From Drechmeria coniospora (lineage: Eukaryota; Ascomycota; Sordariomycetes; Hypocreales; Ophiocordycipitaceae): 64,000 nt of DNA. The first letter of the stretch is position 1. Every line of letters begins with the position of its first letter. Shown here piece by piece: positions 54,686 through 64,000 of this stretch. A program made the position numbers and the translations under genes. The stretch lies in assembly GCF_001625195.1 (NCBI RefSeq), contig NC_054389.1, forward strand, positions 9,234,520 to 9,298,519, given 5' to 3'. Below the pieces are notes generated by a model, which ran no database searches, had not been told where the DNA came from, and saw only the letters and a list, made by a program, of their open reading frames with translations.

Positions 54686-57199
54686 CTACTCAATAATGAG
54701 ATCCTCCCCAAGCCGCCGCAGGGGCAGGTGATTCAGCATCGCTTCGAGCCTCCCGAATCGCTTGGTCACCTCCTTGGCGTCTTGCGCAAACGCCATCCTC
54801 GCCCTGCCGGCCCGCTCCCACCGGCCCGCCTCGGTCCGCTGGATGACGAGCAGCAGGACGAGGGCCTCCTCGACGAACCACAGCACCGACATCTGGTGGC
54901 CGCGCGCGTGGTTCTCGAGGTACTCCCGGATGCTGCTCGGCATCGCCGGCGACGCCGACATGTCGTCGGTGCCGCGGCCGCGGCTCAGACGCACGTCGAC
55001 GCTCACGTCGTTGAAGATCCAGCCGTGCTCGTGCGTCCGGGCCTTGACGCTGTCGAGCACCAAGGGGTCCGACACGCGCAGAGCGTAGGGTGCCTGGCCG
55101 AGACGCGGCGGCGGCCCGTCGGTGGCGCCGAAGTCGTAGGCCAGGCTGCCGTCGGGCGCCAAGACGGCCATGGCGGGCGCGTACGTCCACCTGACCGACA
55201 ACGGCTCGTTCCGCGTGAGCTGCGTCGCCGTGACGTAGTGGTGGTTGAGCCGCTTGCGATCCTTGCCGGCGCCGTCGGCGTTGGCGACGGTGATGGACGA
55301 GTGCAGCTCGACGGCGCCTTCCCAGCCGGCCCAGGTCCAGCTGGGGAGCTGCCGTCGGCGCCGCGGCTTGTCGGCGCCGACGTGATGCCAAAAGGCCGTC
55401 GACATGGCGAACATATCCTTCGTCCGAGGCACCGAGGCGCCGTCGGCGGCGGCGGCGGGGGCCCAGAGAGGGATGCCGACGACGTTCCCGAGCCGTCCCC
55501 GGCCGAGCGTTCCCTCCAACCTTGCCGAGATGCCGGCGAAGGCGTCAAGTGAGTCGGCGTCGCAGCCGAGCGTCCGCTTCGTGTATATCGCAACGTGCCT
55601 GTCCGACTCGCGGAAGATGCTCAAAGTGCTCGGCCGCTCCTCGTCCGGCTGCTTCGACGGCAGCTTCTTCCAGGCTTCCCAACCGCCGTCGGCGTACGAG
55701 ACGCCGTTGAAGAGGCCCGGCCGCACAAAGTCCGCCATCCGCTGCTGCTCGGCGTCGTGGTACAGCTCGAGCGGCAGGACCAGTGTCTCCGGGCAGAGCA
55801 TGCCGTCGCACTCCCAGTACATCTGCTGCTCGGTGAAGATGAGGCGGCGACGGGCGAGGAAGCCCTCCTGGTAGGTCCAGGCGCGCGTGTACCAGGTCGA
55901 GTCCTCGATGGCGACGCGCGGGTCCTGCAGGCTCGAGACGAGGGTCATGTCCGAATCGGCGAAGCGGTACCTCGGCTGCGGCGGCCGCGGCGTGGAGCCG
56001 ACGCCCGGGAGCCCGTGGGTCGCGTCGTCGCCGTGGGCGGCCACGACGGTCAGGACGGCGCCCTCGAAAATCTCATCCATGCGCGATATCTGCTCGGCCC
56101 GCTCCCATGATCCGGCGCCGGCCATGGACAAGAGGTCGGCCCAGAGGTAGCGGAACCCCAGCTCTCGGGTGACGGCGGCGGCATCCTGCACAACTCTCGG
56201 CCAGGATTCGGATGCGCCCCGGCCCAGGACGTAGCTCAAGGCGACGTAGTCCTCGCGCAGCGACGCCAGCACGAGCCTCGGGGGGGATTTGCTGCAGTCG
56301 ATGAGCCGAAAGGCGGGCATCTCGGCTCGGACGGGGCGCCGTCGGCAGCGGGTGTCGTGGTGCGCCTGGCAAAACTGCAGCCAGCCTCTCGCGACGGACA
56401 TGTCGGCCGTCCGTCCAATCTCCCTCCCCCACATGCCCTGCCGCGGCGGCCCCGACGGCAGGTCGTTGACGGTCAAGACGGGCGGTTCGGGGGGCAGCCG
56501 TCCGGGCCGGGTCCGTCCGCGCGGGAGGTCGGCCTGGGTCGCGGCCACGGTTCGGAGGAGCATGCCCGACCGGCGGAAGGACTGGGACGAGACGCGCCAG
56601 TGACCGGCGTCGTCTTGCGGCACGACGGCGAGGAAGGCGGGGGCGAGGCCGCCGGCCTTTGCCGTGGCGGGATGGCCCATGTCGAACATCTTGACCGGGT
56701 CGATCATGTAGTTGGTGTCTCTCGTGGAAAAGGCCGAGAGGCAGTAGTGGCCGTCCCCGTGGCCGGCGACGTGGACGGACCAGAAGAGCTTGCAGAGGGG
56801 GCAGGTGGCCACCCAACGGTTCTCCCAGAGGCCGTGGAGCTTGAGGAGGAGATACTCCTTCTTGTCGAAGCCGTCGTCGGCGCCGGGGTTGACGGCCTTT
56901 GTGAAGGACAGGTCGACCTCGTCCAGCGCGTGGTCGACGTCGAGGGCGAAGCTGGCGCAGGCGTCGCAGAGCGAGGCATCGACGTTGCGAGGCACCGTCG
57001 TCGCCCGGGGCGCCGTCGAGGCGTCCGAGTGGGCCGAGCGACTGCGGCTCCTTCGGAAGCTGAGACGGCGGATGAAGGAGCTACCGCGGGGCGAGGATTC
57101 GTCCTCGGGGGGTTCGACGGTGAGGTGCTGCATCATGTTCCGCAACGTGTTCTTGGACCGTCGCTGCTCCGACGCGGCCGGGTCCAACGTGTCGGCCAT
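54686..57199 (-). CDS. HET-domain (heterokaryon incompatibility-type) protein
   Basis: Single exon, 837 aa. The HET domain lies at roughly residues 315-450: YVALSYVLG, then YLWADLLSMAGAGSWERAEQISRMDEIFEGAVLTVVAA, and TRAWTYQEGFLARRRLIF. Upstream there are two C-x2-C pairs (LCDAC near 79, TCPLC near 134) typical of the region preceding HET in this subfamily, and a basic Ser/Arg-rich N-terminus (FIRRLSFRRSRSRS). HET domains trigger growth arrest or cell death in non-self recognition; most paralogs have unknown partners. The normally conserved Trp of SYVWG is Leu here, and the usual LWIDSLCI is LWADLLSM. The frame is open up to 57649, but the family-like start is ATG 57199. Confidence 0.9.
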   Translation of the reverse strand: MADTLDPAASEQRRSKNTLRNMMQHLTVEPPEDESSPRGSSFIRRLSFRRSRSRSAHSDASTAPRATTVPRNVDASLCDACASFALDVDHALDEVDLSFTKAVNPGADDGFDKKEYLLLKLHGLWENRWVATCPLCKLFWSVHVAGHGDGHYCLSAFSTRDTNYMIDPVKMFDMGHPATAKAGGLAPAFLAVVPQDDAGHWRVSSQSFRRSGMLLRTVAATQADLPRGRTRPGRLPPEPPVLTVNDLPSGPPRQGMWGREIGRTADMSVARGWLQFCQAHHDTRCRRRPVRAEMPAFRLIDCSKSPPRLVLASLREDYVALSYVLGRGASESWPRVVQDAAAVTRELGFRYLWADLLSMAGAGSWERAEQISRMDEIFEGAVLTVVAAHGDDATHGLPGVGSTPRPPQPRYRFADSDMTLVSSLQDPRVAIEDSTWYTRAWTYQEGFLARRRLIFTEQQMYWECDGMLCPETLVLPLELYHDAEQQRMADFVRPGLFNGVSYADGGWEAWKKLPSKQPDEERPSTLSIFRESDRHVAIYTKRTLGCDADSLDAFAGISARLEGTLGRGRLGNVVGIPLWAPAAAADGASVPRTKDMFAMSTAFWHHVGADKPRRRRQLPSWTWAGWEGAVELHSSITVANADGAGKDRKRLNHHYVTATQLTRNEPLSVRWTYAPAMAVLAPDGSLAYDFGATDGPPPRLGQAPYALRVSDPLVLDSVKARTHEHGWIFNDVSVDVRLSRGRGTDDMSASPAMPSSIREYLENHARGHQMSVLWFVEEALVLLLVIQRTEAGRWERAGRARMAFAQDAKEVTKRFGRLEAMLNHLPLRRLGEDLIIE

Positions 57200-59944
57200 G
57201 ACGGCGTCGCGCGACGGGTGACGGAGACGGGCGACGATCTCGAGGATATGGAGCGACAGGCCGTGTCGGGTCGGCACATAGATTCGAATGGGCCGTTGCG
57301 GCCGTGGTCGGGAATGAGGAAGGGCGAGAGTCGGCACGGCACGGGGAGCAGAGCACGGCCAGCACAGCCAGGAGGAGGGTGTAGGGTGGACTCTGACCAG
57401 CAGGGAAGCACTCGCAGGGGTCCAGAGGACGAGAGGAGGATGGATTGATGGGGATGGATTGATGCGGCGGCAATGCACGTCCACAGGATGACGAGTGGGA
57501 ACGATGAGGGCGCCGGGAGAGGATGCGAGGCAGAAAGCCGGAGCTCGCGGGTGACATGTCAAGGGAGGTTGAATTGGCTCTAAACGTGACCGGGGCACAA
57601 GTACCGCCGCCGACCTACCACCATTGGCACCTTGTATGAATCGGCACAAGTGCCGGGGTGTGGGGGGTGGTGGGTGACTGCCATTCCGTCACCGGGCCCC
57701 ACGATCACTACAGCGGCGGGCTTAGAGGTGTGTTCAGCACAGTACTCTGTAGGTGAGGAAGTACCGAGAGTAGGTAGTCGGTACCCGATCGTAGAGTGTT
57801 TGTGCTGGTTGGTTCCGAGTACAAGTACGACGAGGTACCTGGTGAGCTACAGTGGACTGGTGCCTCCTAGGTTCCAGAGTATCCCGTCACCTGTGAATCG
57901 TGGACGGTACCCCCTACACTGTACTTGCGGCACGCAGTACAGTAGCACCGTACTCCGCATAACTCGTCATTAACAGTAAGTACTGGGTACCTACCTACCT
58001 AAGTACCTACAGTACCTAGTAGTAAAAAAGTACTCCGTACTCCGTAGAAGCATACAACTACCAGGTACTCCGTAAGTATCTAGTACCTTGAAGAACCTAG
58101 CAGCATCATGCCCACGAACCAGTGTACTTACAACTACAGTACTGCCCAGAGTAATTAGTGCCTCGGTACCTAGTACTCCGTACAAAGCACTCCGTACCTA
58201 GGTACTAGACTTACCCACGTACCTAGTACTCTCCTGGCACGAACCTTGTAGGGGTAGGTCTCACACCGACGCGCAGCCCAGAAGATGTCAGCTACCCTAC
58301 AGCTTGCGCCGAATCCGACATTGGCCGGTCGTTTGACAACGCATGTCCGCTTCCAGTTGAACATGCCCGTTAATTTGTGTTCATGAAAAATTGCAAACGC
58401 GTGGGCTTCATCGATCGGACGACGTGGCATCTCGAGGCAATTATCGGGCGACGGAGGCTCGCGGGAGCCGCGGAAAATGATTGCAGGCCATTGTATGACA
58501 TGGTGCGAATGCTGGAATTGGCCTGGAGCGTGCTGCTTCTCCTTTACACACACGCATACAGTTACAGATCACATTTCCATCACCGCACGACATGGTCCTC
58601 CGTACTGTACTAACTGCACATGCAACGTGGAATGAGACCCAGGCGTGATTTGACTACGACCTGTTTGATAGTGCCATGTCTCATGAGGCTGAGAGGGGAG
58701 GGATTATTGAGATATTCCTGCAGGCACCCACATGTACGAGCACCCTGTAGAGTGCTGACTTGTACATGCGCACCATGACTCCCGATTGGTGGACTACGAA
58801 CGTGCCGTACTGTACGGAGTATATCAAATGCCATGCAGTTGTACCCACGGAGTAGAAATGCTTATACGCAGCCTCCTGATCCATCCTGCCACACTCTGTC
58901 TGCGTCGCATGTTTCTGCCCAAGTATTATTACTGCAGCGCTGTAACCAAGTGCAAGCACATGTACATGTACATGTACACATGCCTATCCACAAGTATGTA
59001 ACCATGTGTTATGTGTGTACTCCGTACTTGCATGTACAGTACAGTCCTTGTACTTGAGTACGTTGTACGGAGCACTCCGCACCTTACTGTACAAGTACTT
59101 ACGTATGAGCCAGTATTATGCAGTGTGATTATCCTGCAAGCGATGGCTGCATCTGCCGGCCGGCACCAGACGATGGAGAAAGCACAGGAGCGCAGCCCAG
59201 TCGGCTTGGTACTCGTGTGCCAAACGTTCTGTCATTATGTTGTGTGAACTGTTTCAGTACGGAGTACCGAGTGCAGAACTCTCGAGTGCATGTATATGTA
59301 CTTGAGTTTAAGTGTATGCAAGCCTTGCGGAGCACAGTACTCAGTAAGTACACCATTGCTCATATGTATGTACAGTACTTATACAGGTAAGTAAGCAGTT
59401 GCAAGTACTTCATTAATAAGTATATGCACTTACCCCGTACATGTACGGGTATTATTGTCCATGAATGCAAGTTAGGGACTCCCACCCGCCGCGCCGTCCG
59501 GGCACCATGCCACCACTAGTATAGTGAGCCTGGTGCATTCAGCAGGTGTAATGTGCTTACATGTATGATACATGTGCAAGTAAGCGTTACTAATAGTAGA
59601 CAAGTCCTGGAGTATTACAACTGCAACTACTCCGTAGTTGTACATGTAGTTGTAGTGATGCATCCAAGTACAGTAAGTAGGTGAAATTAAGTGCAAGTAG
59701 TTGTGTACTGTACTGTACTTAAGATATCACGCCTATAGTACGGAGTAGTGCTCCGTAATTACGGATTAATATTACTTGTGCGGAGCAAGTACCTCCAACG
59801 TTATACGAAGTTTTTCCGCGCTAGAGTTGACTGCTATTTACAAGTTGGTACAAGTCGGTGTAAGTAAGTGCAAGGAGTGATATCTGGGTGTACTTAATAC
59901 GAAGAAATTACTTGTAGTGTACTCCGTACACAACAGTACATGTA

Positions 59945-59967
59945 CTCCGTACTCCGTACTCCGTACA
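59945..59967 (+). repeat. Tandem ACTCCGT heptamers
   Basis: Three consecutive copies of the 7-bp unit ACTCCGT ending in ACATG. The same heptamer is scattered through all the gene deserts of this window. Confidence 0.9.
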
Positions 59968-60097
59968 TGAACTTGGACCTGCTTGCTGTACATGTGCAGT
60001 AGACTTACAGTACTTGTGCTGCAGGTGCGTGCACTTGGTTGTACACCTACAGTATTGCAAAGCTACCGTAAGTACATGTACAACAAGTAAGTACGGT

Positions 60098-60115
60098 GTA
60101 CGGAGTACTCCGTAC
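60098..60115. repeat. Perfect 18-bp palindrome GTACGGAGTACTCCGTAC
   Basis: Fully self-complementary; made of two inverted copies of the ACTCCGT word joined at a GTAC core. Confidence 0.95.
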
Positions 60116-61861
60116 GGTACAACAATTAAATACTTAGGTACAGCGTACTCCGTACACAAAGTTGTATTGCTTAGTAAGCAACAACTTCCTTACAAGTAAA
60201 CGCGTCCGCAGTAAAGTAAGTACAAGGACTCTTTGGCGCACAGTGAACACGGATCTTGTGCATGTACAACTACGGTAAGTGCTGATGCATGTGCCCCGGC
60301 GTGACCAACTGTGCCAAAATGTACCAGGACAACCACAAGCGCACAAGCGTTGGAATCGCACTAAATCATGCGCACATGGTGGCGCAGCCCGAACCGTCCC
60401 ACGCTGGAGACGTCTCGATTTCTGGAAGCTTTTCTTGAACCGCAATGTTTGCATCGGCGTCGTGCCTTGTGCTGTCTCTGTCGTCATCCTTGCTACACGG
60501 CACATGCGCTTGCATGCACCATCTTGGGCATGTCCATCGCTTCGTGGCACGGTTGATGTACATGCACTTGTATCTGTACATGCAAGCATAATACTTGTAC
60601 ATGCATGTAAGTACTTACGTGCTTGCAAGTACTTGTACATGTACATGTGCAACCATGACTAGTTGTACAAGCATGAGCAGGGAACTGCGCACCGGAAACG
60701 TCCTGGTACCTGGCTCTCCTGTACATGTACTGTAAGTAAGTAAGTACTTGTACACCATAATAAGCATTCGGCGTAATACCAGTAATCCGCACAGTAAGTA
60801 CAAGCTTGAGTTCGTGTCAGTACTTCAGTACAAGTATGCGGAGTGTAGAAAGTTCTGGTACGGAAAAATACGTGCACATGTACTTACGGAGTATTAACCT
60901 AAGTTCTTAACTTAAGTGCATGTAAGTACTTGATTACAACTACATGTACGGAGTACAACCTAGACGTTGTACCTACTTACTCCAAGTACTTACGGAGTAC
61001 TTGGAGGTGTACAATCACAAGCGGTGCGTAAGTACTTACGTTGCACTGGGTAAGTACATACATACTCCCTACTCCGTACTGGCAAACAATCTGCTCCAAG
61101 CACCAACCAAGAAGTACCCGGCCATGACCCGCTCCCCAAGTCATCTCCACCTCACACACGCAAACCTTGCCACCATGCCGGTCAGCATCGCGGAGAACCG
61201 AGAATGATGCGAATGAAAAGCAGGGATCATGAGCAGCCAATCACCGATAAAGGACGAGACGACGGCTCAACTGCCCCGTCTGGCTGCTCGCCCGCCCGGT
61301 GCAGCATCCAAGTCCGCACCGGGGGACGGGCCAACGGACGTCCAGGAAGCGTCAAGCGGTAATACGAGGCAGCATGGATGGATCGTGGCATGACGGGCCA
61401 ACGCGGCAAGCAGGCATCACGAACACGTGCGCGCCCACGCCCACACGGATACGCACACACGGTTCGCAACTTGGTTAGTTCCATGGCTCCGGCGACAACG
61501 TCCGTCCGTCCCCCCAACCTCCCTGCCCTCCTCGATGCCAGCAAACCCCGGCATCCTCCCGCAATTTCCTCTCCGCCTGTCGTCTCCCTCCCTCCCTCCA
61601 TCTCGTCATCGGTTGGCCTCTCGTCTCTCTCGCTCCTCTGCTTCCGTCTTCGCCGTCCATCTCCCGCGCCAGGGTTCGCCTCTCCTTTCTGTCCTTTCCC
61701 TGCTTTCATTCTTCATCCTGCTTTCTTTTGCCACCCCGCTTCGCCGGCCCGAGACTGGACTGGTCGCGACGAAATACCGCGACGGACGGGCCGCCTGAGA
61801 CATACAATACCTGCCGACACCCTACGATAGACCGAGCTAAAAAGCGGCAAGCCATGCCATC

Positions 61862-63869
61862 ATGATCAAGGCCCAACTCGGCCGGTGGACGCCCCTCCAG
61901 CGCTTCGTCCCCCTGCGCCTGCGCTACGTCCTCGTCCCCGCCGTCCTCTGGCTCCTCGTCGGCCTGTTCTTCCTCGGTTCCCGCAACGGCGCTCTGCGGC
62001 GAGCGAGCTTGCATCGTTTCTTCACGCCCCACGGCCATGTCCATCGCATGCCCCCCTACAGAACCATCCCCCGGCTCGTCGACCGCGTTCCGTGTCTCGG
62101 ACCGAGGCGCCTCCCGCTCCACAACAGCACGGACGATGAGCTGCGGCCGAGGGAGCTTCCTGGCGTTGGTACGTTTACGTCGACGGCCCATGATCCGTCC
62201 GCCTGGCATCCCCCCCCCGCCATCCATCGAGCTGGCATGCCGCTGACTGACGGCCGGAACGCAGCGTACCCCGCACCCTTCCTGGGCTCCCACCGCGCCC
62301 TCGGCGTCGACCAGACGTGGATGACGGCCGACGACCGATACGGACCCTATGGCTTCGGCGAGGACAAGCCGACGTACGGACGCTCCGTCGTCGCCTGGGA
62401 CGAGGTCGACTGGGCCGATCTGCAGGACCGCTGCTCGGCCCGTAACGACTTTCGGTTCCCGACGGTGCCCCCGTCGGTCCGGCTCCGGGCCGACGCGAGG
62501 TTCGCGTGGAGGAACCGGACGACCATCAAGCCGACGCCGAGCTGGGACGAGTTCAAGAGCACGCGACGGACGGCGCTCGTGATGCGCACCTGGTCCAACT
62601 TCGACTACAAGCCCGAGAATCTGTGGAACATTCGCTCCCTCATCGTCGAGGCGGCGCTCCGGACCGGCGGCGAGTATGCCGTCGTGCTGCTCGTCCACGT
62701 CCAGGACCGTGATCGTAACATTTTCCAGTCGCGCGCCAGCTACGATGCCGCCTTCGAGGCGGCCGCCATCCCCCCCGAGCTGCAGTCCATCGCCCTCCTC
62801 TGGGACGACCACCTGCTCGAGTCGTGGTACGAGAGTGTGAGCGAGCACAGGTGAGTGCCCACGACGTTCGCGCCCGGATCGACGGACGGAAGTGGAAACG
62901 GAACGGACCGGCTGACGGAAAGGACGCAGAACCATGTGGCAGGCCAACCAGCCGCTGCAGCTCTTCGCCCTGCACTACCCCGAGTTCGACCACTACTGGC
63001 AGCTGGAGCTCGACCAGCGCTTCCTCGGCGACGCCGGAAAGTACCTCGATGCCGTCTCGGATTTTGCCCGCAACGAGCCGCGCAAGCAGTCGCTCGAGAG
63101 GTCGACGTTCGCTTACAGCGACGACTTCCAGACGTCGTACGACGACCTCATCAGGCAGGTCGACTCGGCCAACAAGGGCTCGTCGCGCACCTGGGGCCCC
63201 GTCCGGGTGTCCGAGATCGACCCGATCGGACCCGAACCGCCGGTGCCTCGGCCCGAGGACGACGACTTCTTCTGGGGCGTCGGCGAGGAGGCCGACGTCA
63301 TCGTGACGGGCGCGTGCGCCGACGTGAGGGGTTCCTCCTGGGTCTTTGCCCACTACATCAAGGGCTTCTGGAAGGGCACGGCGACGCCGCGGTGGTGGTG
63401 CCCGCCGGCCGTGATGCGAGCCAGCCGGCCGCTCCTCCTCGCCGTCCACCAGGCGCAGCACGATCTCGGCCTCGAGCTCCCGAGCGAGGCGACGCTGCCG
63501 ACGTGGGCCCTCTGGCACGGCCTCAAGCTGAGCCGGCCGCCGCAGCCGGCGTACATGCGACCGCACGAGGCCGAGCGCAAGGACTTTGGCGACGACGACA
63601 CGCGCGACCCCGCGCGCTGGCTGAACACGACGACGACCCCCTGGTTCGGGCACAACCCGGCGAACTCGACGGACGGCATGTCGCACGCGAACCCGCAGAG
63701 CTTTGCCGACCGCGGCTTGACCTGGTGGTGGGTGTCGGAGTGGCCGCGAAATATCATGGACGTCTGGCTCGCCGGCAGCACCGACGACGAGAAGATGCCT
63801 GGCATGCTGCAGGTGCGCGATGGCAAGGTCTACGTGCCGAACCTTGCCATGCACCCGGCCAAGACGTAG
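61862..63869 (+). CDS. DUF3405 protein, type II membrane protein
   Basis: Three exons (61862-62168, 62265-62850, 62930-63869), 610 aa. A single signal anchor lies at about residues 22-39 (YVLVPAVLWLLVGLFFLG) after a basic N-terminus, so the bulk faces the ER/Golgi lumen. The DUF3405 signature is clear: TALVMRTWSNFDYKPENLWNIRSLIVEAAL, GGEYAVVLLVHVQD, MWQANQPLQLFALHYPEFDHYWQLELDQR and the late WWWVSEWPRNIMDVWL. The family is fungus-specific, of unknown function, with a layout like glycosyltransferases. Intron 1 (96 nt) is stop-free and a multiple of three. A four-codon uORF whose stop overlaps the start ATG is noted under findings. Confidence 0.9.
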
Positions 63870-64000
63870 AGCGTTCCGGCCGCGAGGTGGGCAGGGCACG
63901 ACGGACGAGGTCAACGCCGAGACACTACCCATCTTCTGGCACACCGGCTGTCTACCCTACGCGAGGGCAGAGTTGCCGTCGCTTTGTGGCGGACCGTCGT

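Larger units (their letters stand above)
57200..61861. other. Gene desert, 4.7 kb, strongest GTAC-word island
   Basis: No recognised gene. From about 57720 to 61080 the DNA consists largely of short related words (ACTCCGT, TACGGAGTA, ACAAGTAC, CATGTACATGTAC). By hand count 59881-60120 contains 17 GTAC tetranucleotides, where random sequence would give about one. The right 700 nt is different, C/T-rich, and should hold the promoter and 5' UTR of the DUF3405 gene. Confidence 0.7.

Noticed and set aside
57200..57649. 150-codon N-terminal extension of the HET frame
   Set aside because: Pro/Ser/Arg-rich with no HET family resemblance; likely 5' UTR. ATG 57199 begins the normal sequence.
58960..58985. 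CATGTACATGTACATG repeat as a possible microsatellite marker or origin
   Set aside because: It is part of the wider GTAC word island; nothing specific indicates an origin.
61706..62947. Minus-strand open frame of 413 codons
   Set aside because: Antisense shadow of the DUF3405 gene and its leader; crosses two of its introns without own splice logic.

Overview
This is a 64-kb stretch of nuclear DNA from a filamentous ascomycete, most likely a sordariomycete and plausibly one of the Hypocreales. The evidence is short introns (about 50-230 nt) with GT..AG ends, GC-rich third codon positions, a HET-domain gene, a LIS1/NudF gene with a LisH exon, a PTEN-like phosphatase, a DUF3405 protein, and no operons or ribosome-binding sites. 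Twenty-one protein-coding genes are supported. For nearly all of them I could assign exons that keep reading frame and family alignment across every splice junction. I found no rRNA, tRNA, CRISPR array or intact transposon.

Left third (1-19.5 kb): after a family-25 glycosyltransferase come seven contiguous metabolic genes. These are an EF1B-gamma-type GST, a 14-TM MFS exporter, a TfdA-like Fe(II)/2-oxoglutarate dioxygenase, an HpcH/HpaI aldolase, a cystathionine gamma-synthase-like PLP enzyme, a TauD-like dioxygenase and an aspartate-aminotransferase-like enzyme. Two pairs are divergently transcribed from shared promoters. No NRPS, PKS or terpene enzyme is present. The set looks like an undescribed cluster for a modified or non-proteinogenic amino acid (inference).

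Middle (20-38 kb): a ribosome-biogenesis L1-fold protein (Cic1/Utp30 type), palmitoyl-protein thioesterase, a small protein with a PD-(D/E)XK-like pattern, a secreted S10 carboxypeptidase, a 6-kb gene desert, and a large disordered protein.

Right part (40-64 kb): mostly housekeeping and regulatory genes. These are the CTD-kinase cyclin Ctk2, PTEN/Tep1 (with three minisatellites upstream), a Pom33/TMEM33 ER-nuclear-pore membrane protein with a 16-nt microexon, LIS1/NudF, MDP-1 phosphatase, a Sec14-like lipid-transfer protein, a HET-domain protein and a DUF3405 protein. The gene deserts at 29.3-35.3, 46.5-48.6 and 57.2-61.9 kb are packed with short GTAC-centred words (ACTCCGT and its complement), including perfect 18-bp palindromes.
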